A stretch of 12,519 bases of DNA from Allorhizocola sp044869915 (GTDB taxonomy: Bacteria; Actinomycetota; Actinomycetes; Mycobacteriales; Micromonosporaceae). The notes below the pieces were generated by a model. That model ran no database searches, was not told the origin of the DNA, and saw only the letters and a program-made list of their open reading frames with translations. The DNA lies in assembly GCA_044869915.1 (NCBI GenBank), contig JBIOYB010000668.1:1-12519 (forward strand). Reading direction: 5' to 3'. Made by a program: the position numbers and the translations under genes. This document shows positions 1-7,941 of the stretch, in pieces. Numbering within the stretch: the stretch's first letter is position 1; every line of letters begins with the position of its first letter.

Positions 1-1501
1 GGCCGGTGTGGGCCAGCATCTCGTCGGCCTCGCGTGGGCCCCATTCGCCCGCGCGGTAGAAGCTTGGTGTCGTGCCCGTCCAAGCGGTCTCGAGCGGGTC
101 CACCACGCGCCAGCCCTCCTCGACCTCGGCGGCGTCGGGGAACAGCGTGCGGTCGCCGATCATCACGTCGAGGATCAGCCGCTCATATGCTTCCGGGCTC
201 GCCTCGGTGAACGCCTCGCCGTAGGCGAAGTCCATCGTGATGTCGCGCAGCTCCATCGCCGTGCCCGGCACCTTGGACCCGAACTTGAGCGTCACGCCCT
301 CGTCGGGCTGCACCCGGATCACCAATTGGTTGTGCCCCAACAGCTCCACGTCGTCGCGGTGGAAGGGCAGGTGCGGCGCCTTCTTGAATAGCACTGCCAC
401 CTCGGTCACCCGGCGCGGCGACCGCTTGCCCGCGCGGATGAAGAACGGCACACCGGCCCACCGTCTATTTTGGATGCCCAGCCGCACGGCGACATAGGTT
501 TCCGTGGTGGATTCGGGCGACACGCCCTCCTCCTCGCGGTAGCCCGGCACGCGCTCGCCCGCCACCCAACCGGTCACATATTGTCCGCGCACGGTGTCGC
601 GCAGGATGTCGTCGGGGAGCCGGACCGCCCGCAGCACCTTCAGCTTCTCGTCGCGGATCTCGCGCGAGTCGAACGTGGTCGGCTCCTCCATGGCGATCAG
701 CGCGAGCAGTTGCAAAAGATGATTTTGCAGTACGTCGCGAGCCGCCCCGGTGTCCTCGTAGAAGCCCGCGCGGCTGCCGATGCCCACGTCCTCGGCCATC
801 GTGATCTGTACCGAGTCGACGTATTTGGTGTTCCACAACGGTTCCCACAGCGCGTTGGCGAACCGCAGGGCCAGGATGTTTTGCACCGTCTCCTTGCCCA
901 GATAGTGGTCGATGCGGAACACGTCCTCGGCGCTGACCACGTCGTCGACGAGATCGTTGAGCGACTTGGCCGAGGCGAGGTCGGTGCCGAACGGCTTTTC
1001 CACCACCACGCGCCGCCAGCCGCCCGCCTTGGCGTTGCTGGCCATGCCGGTGCGCTCGAGCTGCTTGAGCACGACCGGGAAGGCCGACGGCGGGATGGAC
1101 AGGTAGAAGGCGGCGTTGCCGGGGATGCCGTGCGTGGTGCGAAGCTCGTCGAGCGTCGCCGCCAACTGGTCGAACGCGTTGTCGTCGTCGAACGAGCCGC
1201 CGACGAACCGGATGTTGCCCGACAGCCGCGCCCACACCTCTTCGCGCCAGGGCGTGCGGGAGTGCTCCTGTGCCGCCTTGCGCGCGAGCGCCTCGAAGTC
1301 GCCGTCGCCCCAGTCACGCCGGGCGAAGCCCAGCACCACGAAGCCGGGTGGCAGCAGCCCGCGGTTGGCCAGGTCGTACACCGCGGGCAGCAGCTTCTTG
1401 CGCGCCAGATCGCCGGTCACGCCGAAAATCACGAGCGCGCACGCATCGGGGATCCGCGGTAGCCGCCGATCCTGGGGGTCCCGTAGGGGGTTGGTGTTCA
1501 T
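1..1501 (-). CDS. zwf: Glucose-6-phosphate 1-dehydrogenase, 3' end cut by window edge
   Basis: Oxidises glucose-6-phosphate to 6-phosphogluconolactone with NADP+, the first step of the oxidative pentose phosphate pathway, in the cytoplasm. Seen: 500 in-frame codons from ATG at 1501 to the left edge without a stop. The nucleotide-binding loop GVTGDLA is at residues 27-33, EKPFG at 168-172, and the family signature RIDHYLGKE with the active-site His and Lys at 196-204. The usual length is about 510 residues, so only the last ten or so are missing. The start is fixed by a 4-base ATGA overlap with the pgi stop; there is no good Shine-Dalgarno, which suggests translational coupling. It is the last visible gene of tkt-tal-pgi-zwf; in relatives opcA and a 6-phosphogluconolactonase gene usually follow, here outside the window. 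Identification is secure. Confidence 0.97.
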   Translation of the reverse strand, partial: MNTNPLRDPQDRRLPRIPDACALVIFGVTGDLARKKLLPAVYDLANRGLLPPGFVVLGFARRDWGDGDFEALARKAAQEHSRTPWREEVWARLSGNIRFVGGSFDDDNAFDQLAATLDELRTTHGIPGNAAFYLSIPPSAFPVVLKQLERTGMASNAKAGGWRRVVVEKPFGTDLASAKSLNDLVDDVVSAEDVFRIDHYLGKETVQNILALRFANALWEPLWNTKYVDSVQITMAEDVGIGSRAGFYEDTGAARDVLQNHLLQLLALIAMEEPTTFDSREIRDEKLKVLRAVRLPDDILRDTVRGQYVTGWVAGERVPGYREEEGVSPESTTETYVAVRLGIQNRRWAGVPFFIRAGKRSPRRVTEVAVLFKKAPHLPFHRDDVELLGHNQLVIRVQPDEGVTLKFGSKVPGTAMELRDITMDFAYGEAFTEASPEAYERLILDVMIGDRTLFPDAAEVEEGWRVVDPLETAWTGTTPSFYRAGEWGPREADEMLAHTG

Positions 1502-3069
1502 GAGAGGGCCTGCAGCAGTTGCTTGATCCCGGCGGCCCGATCGGTCAGGTGCAGGCGCACCAACGGTCGCCCGCGGCTCGCGAGCGCCTGCCGGTCGCCC
1601 GCCGCCTGCGCCGCCTGCAGCACACCGAACGTGTATGGCTTGCCCGGCACCGCCAGGTCGTCGGCCACCGCGCCGGTGATCTGCAGGAACGCCGCGACCT
1701 GAGGCCCGCCCTTGTGGAACTGCCCGGTCGAGTGCAGGAAGCGCGGCCCCCACCCGAACGTCACGGGCCTGCCGCCGGTCTTGGCGAGCAGCTCTCGCAC
1801 GCCCGCCACGTTGGCGTCGGCGAACCGGTCCAAATAGGCCATCACAGCCACATAACCGCTGTCCGCCAACAGCACTTGCACGGCATCGGCGAGGCCGGCC
1901 GCGCCGTAGCCCTCGATCGCACCCTCCACAAACGACGGTGTCTCGACCGGCGACCCACTGTCCAAGATGGACGCCGTGTTGTTCTTCGACTCGGTCACGT
2001 TGGGCTGGTCGAACGGGTTGATCCCGATGACGTGCCCGGCGAAGGCCGTCGCCGCCTCCCAGCACAGGAACTGCGCGCCCAGCGGCCCGTTGACCGACAC
2101 GTCGGGCACGACACCGCCGCCCGGGATGTGGTTGGCGAACATCGAGCCGCCGATGGTCGCCGTGAGCACGCCCTCGCCCGTGGCTCCGGCGCTCGTCGGC
2201 GTCTCGACCACGACGGGCAGGACGCCCAAGCCCAGTTTGCCGGTCGACTCGGCGATCAGCTGCTCGGCCCAGTCGCCGAATCCCTGGATCCCGCTGCCGT
2301 CCTCCACCATCGCGGCATAACCGGTCTGTGACAGGGCCGCACCGAGCGCCAGCGCCGGATTGTCCGAACTGGACGCTAGCGAGGGACTGAACGCCTCCGC
2401 CTGGTCGAGCAGCTCGGCTATGTCCACCCCGGCAAGCGCACTCGGTACCAAACCAAAGGCAGTCAAAGCGGAATAACGGCCGCCCACATCCGGATCGGCC
2501 TGGACCACGAACGCGCCCATCTCCTGCGCCACATCGAGCAGCGGCGAGCCGGGATCGGTCACCACGACGAAGTGGCGTCCGGCCTCGGCCTCGGTCAGTC
2601 CCGCGTCCAGGAACGCCTGCCAGTATGCGCGGCGATGGCTGTCGGTCTCGATGGTCGTGCCGGACTTGCTCGCCACCACCACGACCGTCCGAAGCAGACG
2701 GTCGCCCAGCGCGCGCTTGACCTGGCCGGGATCGGTGGTGTCCAGGACGGTCAGCCGCTTGCCGGTGGTGAGCGCGATCACCTCGGGCGCCAGCGACGAA
2801 CCGCCCATGCCCGCCAGCACGATGTGGTCGAGATCGCGCAGCTCGTCGCGCAGCTCGGCCAGCATGGGCACGAGCGCGCGACTGCGCTCGAACGTGTCGA
2901 CCCACCCCAGCCGGATCCGCGCTTCCTCGAAGGCCGCATCCCCCCACAGCGTCGGGTCCTTTTCGGACAGACGGGTGGGCGCGTTTGCCGCGAGCAGCGC
3001 GTCATATGCCTCGTGGGGAGGGTTGGCGACGCGGACGGTCACGCCGCCCGCGGCCGACAGGTCATCCAT
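1498..3069 (-). CDS. pgi: Glucose-6-phosphate isomerase (divergent actinobacterial form)
   Basis: Interconverts glucose-6-phosphate and fructose-6-phosphate, linking glycolysis to the pentose phosphate pathway. The 523-residue protein has a sugar-isomerase fold: GMGGSS at 87-92, the phosphate-binding SKSGTT at 134-139, GGRYS at 196-200, a Glu-bearing WAEQLIAEST segment at 267-276, NPFDQPNVTESK at 351-362 and a late His in HSTGQFHKGG at 446-455. An open frame continues upstream to 3306, but that part is a shadow of tal. ATG at 3069 is chosen because the family-like sequence begins there, GGAG lies 4 bases before it, and it overlaps the tal stop by 8 bases. This subfamily is quite different from E. 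coli Pgi and is often found beside tal in actinomycetes. An alternative label is bifunctional transaldolase/isomerase, but the two proteins are separate here. Confidence 0.93.
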   Translation of the reverse strand: MDDLSAAGGVTVRVANPPHEAYDALLAANAPTRLSEKDPTLWGDAAFEEARIRLGWVDTFERSRALVPMLAELRDELRDLDHIVLAGMGGSSLAPEVIALTTGKRLTVLDTTDPGQVKRALGDRLLRTVVVVASKSGTTIETDSHRRAYWQAFLDAGLTEAEAGRHFVVVTDPGSPLLDVAQEMGAFVVQADPDVGGRYSALTAFGLVPSALAGVDIAELLDQAEAFSPSLASSSDNPALALGAALSQTGYAAMVEDGSGIQGFGDWAEQLIAESTGKLGLGVLPVVVETPTSAGATGEGVLTATIGGSMFANHIPGGGVVPDVSVNGPLGAQFLCWEAATAFAGHVIGINPFDQPNVTESKNNTASILDSGSPVETPSFVEGAIEGYGAAGLADAVQVLLADSGYVAVMAYLDRFADANVAGVRELLAKTGGRPVTFGWGPRFLHSTGQFHKGGPQVAAFLQITGAVADDLAVPGKPYTFGVLQAAQAAGDRQALASRGRPLVRLHLTDRAAGIKQLLQALS

Positions 3070-4168
3070 GGCTCTCCAATGCCGCTTGGACCTTCTGCAC
3101 CATTTCCTGCCAGCTCGCCGAGAACTTCTCGACGCCCTCGCGCTCGAGGACCGCCACGACGTCGTCGTAGTCGATCCCGGCCTCCTTGAGCGCCACCATG
3201 GTCTCACGCGCGTCCGCCAGGTTTGGCGTGATCGCATCCGCCACGATCGCCGTCGTCGCCTTCTCCACGGCCTCGAGCGTCTTCTCCGGCATGGTGTTGA
3301 CCACACCGGGTGCGATCAGCTCGTCGATGTAGAGCGTGGGGGAGTAGTCTGGGTTTTTCGTGCCCGTGGACGCCCACAATGGACGCTGCGGGTTGGCGCC
3401 CTGTTCACGCAGCGCGGCCCAGCGGTCGGAGGCCACAACCTCCTGATATGCCGCATAAGCCAGCCGGGCGTTGGCCACGGCCGCCTTGCCGGCCAGCTTC
3501 GAGGAGGCGCCCAGCCGCTTGTCCACCTCGGTGTCCACACGCGACACAAAGAACGACGCCACCGACTGGATCTTTGACAGGTCGTGCCCGTTTTTCGCCG
3601 CTTGCTCCAGGCCGCTCAGCCACGCGTCCATCACCTCGGCGTAGCGCTGCAGCGAGAAGATGAGCGTCACGTTGACGCTGATCCCCTTGGCCAGCGTGGC
3701 CGTGATCGCCGCCAGGCCCTCCCGCGTCGCCGGGATCTTGATAAACAGGTTTTCCCTGTCCACCAGCCACCACAGCTGCTTGGCCTCGGCGATCGTCGCC
3801 TCGGTGTCGTGCGCCAGGCGCGGGTCGACCTCGATGGACACGCGCCCGTCCTGGCCGCCCGATTCGTCGAACGCGGGGCGCATCACGTTGCACGCCCAGC
3901 GGATGTCGTACGTCGTGATCATCCGCAGCGCCTCGTCGACCGTGACCTTGCGCACAGCCAGGTCGCGCAGTTGCACGTCGTAGTCGTCACTGCTCGACAC
4001 CGCACCGGCGAAGATGGTCGGGTTGCTGGTCACCCCGACGACGTGCTTTTCCTGGCGGAGGAAGTCGAGATTGGTCTGCGAGCCGCCCTCGGTCAGGCGC
4101 TCTCGCGAGATGTCGTCCAGCCAGATCGCGACACCAGCATCAGACAGTTGCTTCAATCTATCTGTCAT
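3062..4168 (-). CDS. tal: Transaldolase
   Basis: Transfers a dihydroxyacetone unit between sedoheptulose-7-phosphate and glyceraldehyde-3-phosphate in the non-oxidative pentose phosphate pathway. The 368-residue protein matches the actinobacterial transaldolase class of about 370 residues. GVTSNPTIF is at 45-53. The Schiff-base lysine is predicted as Lys144 in LFIKIPAT (141-148). ISVNVTLIFS is at 163-172 and RPLWASTGTKNP at 262-273. ATG at 4168 is preceded by AAAGGA at 4176-4181 with 7-base spacing, a good Shine-Dalgarno. It lies downstream of tkt across the long inverted repeat at 4196-4306, and its stop overlaps the pgi start by 8 bases. It may be read through from tkt, with the hairpin affecting mRNA stability or readthrough. 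Confidence 0.96.
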   Translation of the reverse strand: MTDRLKQLSDAGVAIWLDDISRERLTEGGSQTNLDFLRQEKHVVGVTSNPTIFAGAVSSSDDYDVQLRDLAVRKVTVDEALRMITTYDIRWACNVMRPAFDESGGQDGRVSIEVDPRLAHDTEATIAEAKQLWWLVDRENLFIKIPATREGLAAITATLAKGISVNVTLIFSLQRYAEVMDAWLSGLEQAAKNGHDLSKIQSVASFFVSRVDTEVDKRLGASSKLAGKAAVANARLAYAAYQEVVASDRWAALREQGANPQRPLWASTGTKNPDYSPTLYIDELIAPGVVNTMPEKTLEAVEKATTAIVADAITPNLADARETMVALKEAGIDYDDVVAVLEREGVEKFSASWQEMVQKVQAALESHG

Positions 4169-4195
4169 ACTCTATTCCTTTGCTCATGCTAAAGC

Positions 4196-4306
4196 AATTC
4201 GCGATGATGCCGCCCAAAAGACGATGTCTTCCCTCCCGATCTTGAAGGCCAAAGTGCACGGCTTCAAGATCGCTCAGTCCAGACATCGTCGGCGGCATCA
4301 TCAATT
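4196..4306 (-). promoter_or_regulatory. Three-tier perfect inverted repeat between tkt and tal
   Basis: Nested perfect arms fold into one long hairpin. The outer stem is 4203-4214 with 4291-4302 (12 bp, GATGATGCCGCC). The middle stem is 4220-4229 with 4281-4290 (10 bp, GACGATGTCT). The inner stem is 4238-4247 with 4262-4271 (10 bp, GATCTTGAAG). A flanking AATT (4196-4199 with 4303-4306) can add four more pairs. The 14-base apical loop contains the palindrome GTGCAC (4255-4260). The right arm covers the tkt stop codon. In the minus-strand transcript there is no uridine tract after the stem, so it does not look like a simple terminator. It could be a processing site or stabiliser, an attenuator, or a palindromic insertion. 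Confidence 0.85.
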
Positions 4307-6403
4307 TCCTGTCGTCTCGCCTTTGATTTGTGCGGTACGAGAAAGAGTCGCGCGGCACGCCGCGACCACGTTGTCGGGCGTGAAACCGTACTGCTCGAAC
4401 AACACCTGATAAGGCGCGCTCGCGCCGAAATGTTCCAGGCTCACACATTGGCCGTATGGCCCGACGAGGTCGCGCCACGGCATGGCGATCCCCGCCTCAA
4501 CGCTGACCCGCGCCTTCACCTCGGGCGGGAGCACGGTGTGCCGGTAGTGCTCGTCCTGCCGGTCGAACCACTCGCGGCACGGCATCGACACGACCCGCAC
4601 CCGGTGACCCTCCTCCTGCAGGCGCTCGCGTGCCTTGAGCGCGACCGACACCTCCGACCCGGTGGCGATGATGATCACCTGCGGTGCGCCGTCGCCGGTG
4701 TCCGCCAGGATGTAGCCGCCCCGCTCGAACCCCTTGATCGACGAGGGCTCCAGCGTCGGCACGTTTTGCCGGGTGAGGCAGAGCGCGGTCGGGCGGTCGG
4801 TGTGCGTGAGCGCCATACGCCAAGCATGCACCGTCTCGTTGGCGTCCGCCGGGCGCACCACGTCGAGCCCGGGGATCGCGCGCAGCGCGGCCAGGTGCTC
4901 CACGGGCTGGTGGGTCGGGCCGTCCTCGCCGAGGCCGATGGAGTCGTGCGTCCAGACGTAGACGACCGGCAGCTTCATCAGCGCGGCCAGGCGCACCGCA
5001 GGCCGCATGTAGTCACTGAACACGAGGAACGTCCCGCCGTAAGGCCGCGTCCCGCCGTGGAGTGTGATCCCGTTGAGGATGCTGCCCATGCCGTGCTCGC
5101 GGACGCCGAAGTGCAGCACGCGACCATACTCGTCGCCGGAGAACTCCTTGGTGGAAAACTCCGCCGGGACAAACGAGGGCTCGCCCTTCATCGTGGTGTT
5201 GTTACTCTCCGCCAGGTCGGCCGAGCCGCCCCACAGCTCGGGCAGCACCGGCGCCAGCGCGTTGAGCACCTGACCCGAGGCCGCGCGGGTCGCGATGCCC
5301 TTCGGATCGGCCGGGAACGTGGGCAGGGCCTTGGCCCACCCGTTGGGCAGCGTCCGGGTTTGCATGCGGCGCAACAACTCCGCGCGATCCGGATGGTCCC
5401 GCTCCCACTGCTCGAACGCGACGTCCCACTGCTTGTGCAGCTCGCGCCCGCGCTGGATGACCTCGCGGGCGTGCTCGAGCACCTCGGCGTTGACCTCGAA
5501 CGAGCCGGACGGGTTGAAGCCCAGGATCCGTTTGGTCGCGGCCACCTCCTCGGCACCCAGCGCCGAACCGTGGATCTTGCCGGTGTTTTGCTTGTTGGGC
5601 GCGGGCCAGCCGATGATCGTCTTGAGCGAGATGAAGCTCGGCCGGTCGGTGACCTCCTTGGCCTGCTGGATCGCCGTCCACAGCGCCTCGACGTCCTCGT
5701 GGTAGCCGCCGTCGCCGGAGCGCCAGTCGACGGTCTGCGTGTGCCAGCCGTAGGCGTCGTAACGCAGGTTGACCCGCTCCGACTTCGCGATCTTCGTGTC
5801 GTCCTCGATCGAGATCTCGTTGTCGTCGTAGATGACGATCAGGTTGCCCAGCTTCTGGTGCCCGGCGAGGGAGGAAACCTCATGCGAGATGCCCTCCTCG
5901 ATGTCGCCGTCGGACACGAACACGTAGATGTGGTGGTCGAACGGGCTGGCCCCGTGCGGCGCGTCGGGGTCGAGCAGGGCGCGCTCGCGCCTGGCCGCCA
6001 TGGCCATGCCGACCCCGTTGCCCAGACCCTGCCCGAGCGGGCCGGTCGTGGTCTCCACCCCACGGGTGTGGCCGTGCTCCGGGTGACCCGGCGTCAGGGA
6101 GCCCCATTGCCGTAGCGCGCGCAGGTCACCGAGCTGGAGCCCGTATCCCGAAAGATAAAGCTGTATATATAGAGTTAGGCTCGAGTGCCCGCAGGAGAGG
6201 ACGAAACGGTCACGCCCCAGCCAGTCGGGGTCGCTCGGGTCGTGCCGTAACACCCGCTGGAAGAGCAGATATGCGGCGGGGGCGAGGCTCATCGCGGTGC
6301 CGGGGTGCCCGTTGCCGGCACTCTCCACGGCATCCATCGCGAGCACGCGGACGGTGTCCGCGGCGCGGCGGTCAGTGTCAGTCCAGAGGTCTGACCAATT
6401 CAG
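4301..6403 (-). CDS. tkt: Transketolase
   Basis: Thiamine diphosphate-dependent enzyme moving two-carbon ketol units among pentose, heptose, tetrose and triose phosphates. Seen: GNGHPGT close to the N-terminus, the TTTGPLGQG loop, the cofactor motif SDGDIEEG ending in DDN about 25 residues later, the catalytic-Glu segment GVREHGMG, and HDSIGLGEDGPTHQP. Start choice is difficult. The first ATG/GTG/TTG in frame is GTG at 6346, which would remove a conserved N-terminal helix (DRRAADTVR). A CTG at 6403 gives 700 residues, has GAGGAG just before it, and sits about 11 bases after the transcription start predicted from TAGGGT at 6421-6426, so I use it; this is inference. First gene of the minus-strand operon and divergent from ctaB. 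The C-terminal tail ends inside the inverted repeat and may have been altered by it. Confidence 0.95.
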   Translation of the reverse strand: MNWSDLWTDTDRRAADTVRVLAMDAVESAGNGHPGTAMSLAPAAYLLFQRVLRHDPSDPDWLGRDRFVLSCGHSSLTLYIQLYLSGYGLQLGDLRALRQWGSLTPGHPEHGHTRGVETTTGPLGQGLGNGVGMAMAARRERALLDPDAPHGASPFDHHIYVFVSDGDIEEGISHEVSSLAGHQKLGNLIVIYDDNEISIEDDTKIAKSERVNLRYDAYGWHTQTVDWRSGDGGYHEDVEALWTAIQQAKEVTDRPSFISLKTIIGWPAPNKQNTGKIHGSALGAEEVAATKRILGFNPSGSFEVNAEVLEHAREVIQRGRELHKQWDVAFEQWERDHPDRAELLRRMQTRTLPNGWAKALPTFPADPKGIATRAASGQVLNALAPVLPELWGGSADLAESNNTTMKGEPSFVPAEFSTKEFSGDEYGRVLHFGVREHGMGSILNGITLHGGTRPYGGTFLVFSDYMRPAVRLAALMKLPVVYVWTHDSIGLGEDGPTHQPVEHLAALRAIPGLDVVRPADANETVHAWRMALTHTDRPTALCLTRQNVPTLEPSSIKGFERGGYILADTGDGAPQVIIIATGSEVSVALKARERLQEEGHRVRVVSMPCREWFDRQDEHYRHTVLPPEVKARVSVEAGIAMPWRDLVGPYGQCVSLEHFGASAPYQVLFEQYGFTPDNVVAACRATLSRTAQIKGETTGN

Positions 6404-6420
6404 TTGCTCCTCGCTAGTTG

Positions 6421-6426
6421 ACCCTA
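6421..6426 (-). promoter_or_regulatory. Predicted -10 box of the tkt operon
   Basis: TAGGGT on the minus strand (TANNNT pattern). Transcription would start near 6414-6415, leaving a leader of only about 12 bases (containing GAGGAG) before the CTG at 6403. No convincing -35 is visible. Confidence 0.45.
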
Positions 6427-6461
6427 CCCACCCCGCGCACGACCCAAGCGTGAACCCGCCG

Positions 6462-6467
6462 TAACCT
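6462..6467 (+). promoter_or_regulatory. Predicted -10 box of ctaB (leaderless)
   Basis: TAACCT lies 7 bases before the GTG start of ctaB, and no Shine-Dalgarno is present. This spacing is what leaderless actinobacterial transcripts show. No clear -35 element. Confidence 0.45.
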
Positions 6468-6474
6468 TGGCCCG

Positions 6475-7374
6475 GTGAGCACGGCCTCTGTAGCGGTAAC
6501 CGCCTCCCGCCTCGCGACCGTCAAGGCATACGTCGCCCTGACCAAGCCGCGCATCGTCGAACTGCTTCTGGTGACGACGGTTCCGGCGATGATGCTGGCC
6601 GCCGACGGGCTGCCGTCGCTGTGGCTGATCGCGGTCGTGCTGGTCGGTGGGTCCCTGGCCGCGGGCGGTTCGAGCGCGATCAACTGCTACCTCGACCGCG
6701 ACATCGACCCGCTGATGGGGCGCACCTCACGCCGGCCGATCGTGACCCGGACCATCGCGCCGCGCAACGCGCTGATCTTCGGGCTGATCCTGGCGACGAT
6801 CTCGGTCGTGCTGATGGCCGCGTTCACCAACCCGCTGGCCGCCTGGCTCACGGTCGGCGCGATCGCCTATTACGACCTGATCTACACGGCCTGGCTCAAG
6901 CGCACCACCAAGCACAACACCTTCTGGGGCGGGGTGTGCGGTGCGATGCCGGTGCTGATCGGCTGGGCGTCGGTCACCGGTTCGCTCGCGCCGCTGGCCT
7001 GGCTGCTGTTCGGCATCGTCTTCTTCTGGCAGATGCCACACTTTTACGCGCTGGCCATCCGCTTCCGCGACGATTACGCCCGTGCGGGGATCCCGATGCT
7101 GCCGGTGGTGGCCACACCCATCCATGTGGCCCGCGACGCGGTCATCTACGCGTGGCTCACCGTGCTGTGCTCGCTTGCGGCCTGGCCGTTGGGATTTTCC
7201 TTTATCTATGGTGTACCGGCCGTAATCTGCGGCGGGATGTTCATCCTCGAGGCGCACGGGCTCTACGGGCGCACTCGCCGCGGTGAGACGGTCAACCCGA
7301 TGCGGCTGTTCCACTGGTCCACCGCATATCTCACGATCGTGTTCGTGGCCGCCGCTGTCGACGTCTTTATCTGA
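6475..7374 (+). CDS. ctaB: Protoheme IX farnesyltransferase (heme O synthase)
   Basis: Integral membrane prenyltransferase that attaches a farnesyl group to heme B to give heme O, the precursor of heme A for aa3-type cytochrome oxidase. The 299-residue length is typical. The hydrophobic profile fits about nine membrane segments. Diagnostic motifs: the UbiA-type Asp motif NCYLDRDID at residues 70-78 followed by MGRTSRRP, the loop YTAWLKRTTKHNTFWGG at 137-153, and FWQMPHFYALAIRFRDDY at 184-201 followed by AGIPMLP. The GTG start has no Shine-Dalgarno but a TANNNT box 7 bases upstream, suggesting leaderless translation. It is divergent from tkt, an arrangement known across actinobacteria, and works before CtaA, encoded about 1.8 kb downstream. 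Confidence 0.96.
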   Translation: MSTASVAVTASRLATVKAYVALTKPRIVELLLVTTVPAMMLAADGLPSLWLIAVVLVGGSLAAGGSSAINCYLDRDIDPLMGRTSRRPIVTRTIAPRNALIFGLILATISVVLMAAFTNPLAAWLTVGAIAYYDLIYTAWLKRTTKHNTFWGGVCGAMPVLIGWASVTGSLAPLAWLLFGIVFFWQMPHFYALAIRFRDDYARAGIPMLPVVATPIHVARDAVIYAWLTVLCSLAAWPLGFSFIYGVPAVICGGMFILEAHGLYGRTRRGETVNPMRLFHWSTAYLTIVFVAAAVDVFI

Positions 7375-7377
7375 ACA

Positions 7378-7406
7378 CGGGTTTGACTCCGTTCAGGCGA
7401 AACCCG
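7378..7406 (+). terminator. Possible ctaB terminator hairpin
   Basis: CGGGTTT (7378-7384) pairs with AAACCCG (7400-7406) around a 15-base loop, starting four bases after the ctaB stop. A second small GC-rich repeat (GCGC-TGT-GCGC) follows. A short T run is present only about 25 bases further on (7431-7435), so intrinsic termination is uncertain. Confidence 0.35.
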
Positions 7407-7586
7407 CGCGCTGTGCGCAGAAACGCCGCATTTTTCCGGTCACTCGATTGGTGCTGGATCCCCCTGTCCAAAATGGGACTGATTCCACCGGATAAAGTGA
7501 TCGAATCGGACTTTTTGCTGGTTGCAGTCCCGTAACAGGAGTCACAAAGAGCAATCGGGGTGCGGTCACCGCGGCCGACTTTTGCG

Positions 7587-7592
7587 TAGGGT
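7587..7592 (+). promoter_or_regulatory. Predicted -10 box of the small-protein gene
   Basis: TAGGGT lies 7 bases before the ATG at 7600, so transcription may begin at the start codon. The AGGG inside it could instead act as a weak Shine-Dalgarno, so leaderless expression is not certain. Confidence 0.4.
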
Positions 7593-7599
7593 GCTTGGT

Positions 7600-7920
7600 A
7601 TGGCAGATGGTTCAGATACGACGGTGACGCTCGAACAACCCTCCGCTGGCCTGATCACGGGCCTGAGGGAGTTCGCCGCCGCGCATGGCGGAGCCAAGGG
7701 CGTCATCGAATACGTGGGCAAACGCGGTGCTCGCATCGTGCTCGTTGGCAACGACGGTGAGTGGGGCGATCAGTTCGCCGACTCCACCAACATCGCCCGC
7801 GAGGCCTGCGTTTCAGCTGGCATCACCGTAGAGAACGAGTGGGAGCGGGAGCTCATCGAGCTCATGCGACCGACGAACGACCTGTGGCGTTCGATGTCGA
7901 AGAGGACCCTGGCGCGTTAG
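7600..7920 (+). CDS. Small conserved-looking protein of unknown function
   Basis: Product is 106 residues, soluble, with no signal peptide, membrane segment or cysteine cluster. It has a single Cys in REACVSAG. The sequence reads as an alpha/beta protein: an amphipathic segment LITGLREFAAAHGG, a beta-rich GARIVLVGNDGEWGDQF and a charged helix ENEWERELIELM, ending in a basic SMSKRTLAR tail. I do not recognise a family. The open frame extends upstream to a TTG at 7522, but ATG at 7600 is chosen because of the promoter-like TAGGGT just before it. Codon bias is that of the neighbours, so it is probably a real gene. It ends 21 bases before the ATP-grasp gene and may be co-expressed with it. Confidence 0.8.
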   Translation: MADGSDTTVTLEQPSAGLITGLREFAAAHGGAKGVIEYVGKRGARIVLVGNDGEWGDQFADSTNIAREACVSAGITVENEWERELIELMRPTNDLWRSMSKRTLAR

Positions 7921-7929
7921 CCCGCCTGA

Positions 7930-7935
7930 TAACAT
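7930..7935 (+). promoter_or_regulatory. Predicted -10 box of the ATP-grasp gene
   Basis: TAACAT lies 6 bases before the GTG at 7942 and no Shine-Dalgarno is visible, so a leaderless transcript starting at the GTG is plausible in addition to readthrough from the upstream small gene. Confidence 0.45.
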
Positions 7936-7941
7936 GATCTT

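Larger units (their letters stand above)
7375..7599. other. Intergenic spacer after ctaB, no gene seen
   Basis: Contains a 7-bp inverted repeat just after the ctaB stop (listed separately) and several short GGACT/AGTCC repeats, including GGACT at about 7508 with AGTCC at about 7526. TCCGGT near 7435 can pair with ACCGGA at 7487-7492 over a long loop. No convincing open frame or known riboswitch core was recognised. Confidence 0.5.

Noticed and set aside
1519..2331. Long plus-strand open frames opposite pgi, zwf and tkt
   Set aside because: They are antisense shadows of GC-rich coding sequence; their products are Arg/His/Gly-rich and carry no recognisable domain.
3070..3306. Upstream extension of the pgi frame
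   Set aside because: It lies within tal in another frame, gives an Arg/Ser/Trp-rich nonsense N-terminus, and a good ATG with Shine-Dalgarno exists at 3069.
7375..7599. Riboswitch or T-box in the spacer before the small gene
   Set aside because: Several short GGACT/AGTCC repeats exist, but I recognise no known conserved core and the following gene seems to have its own start-proximal promoter.
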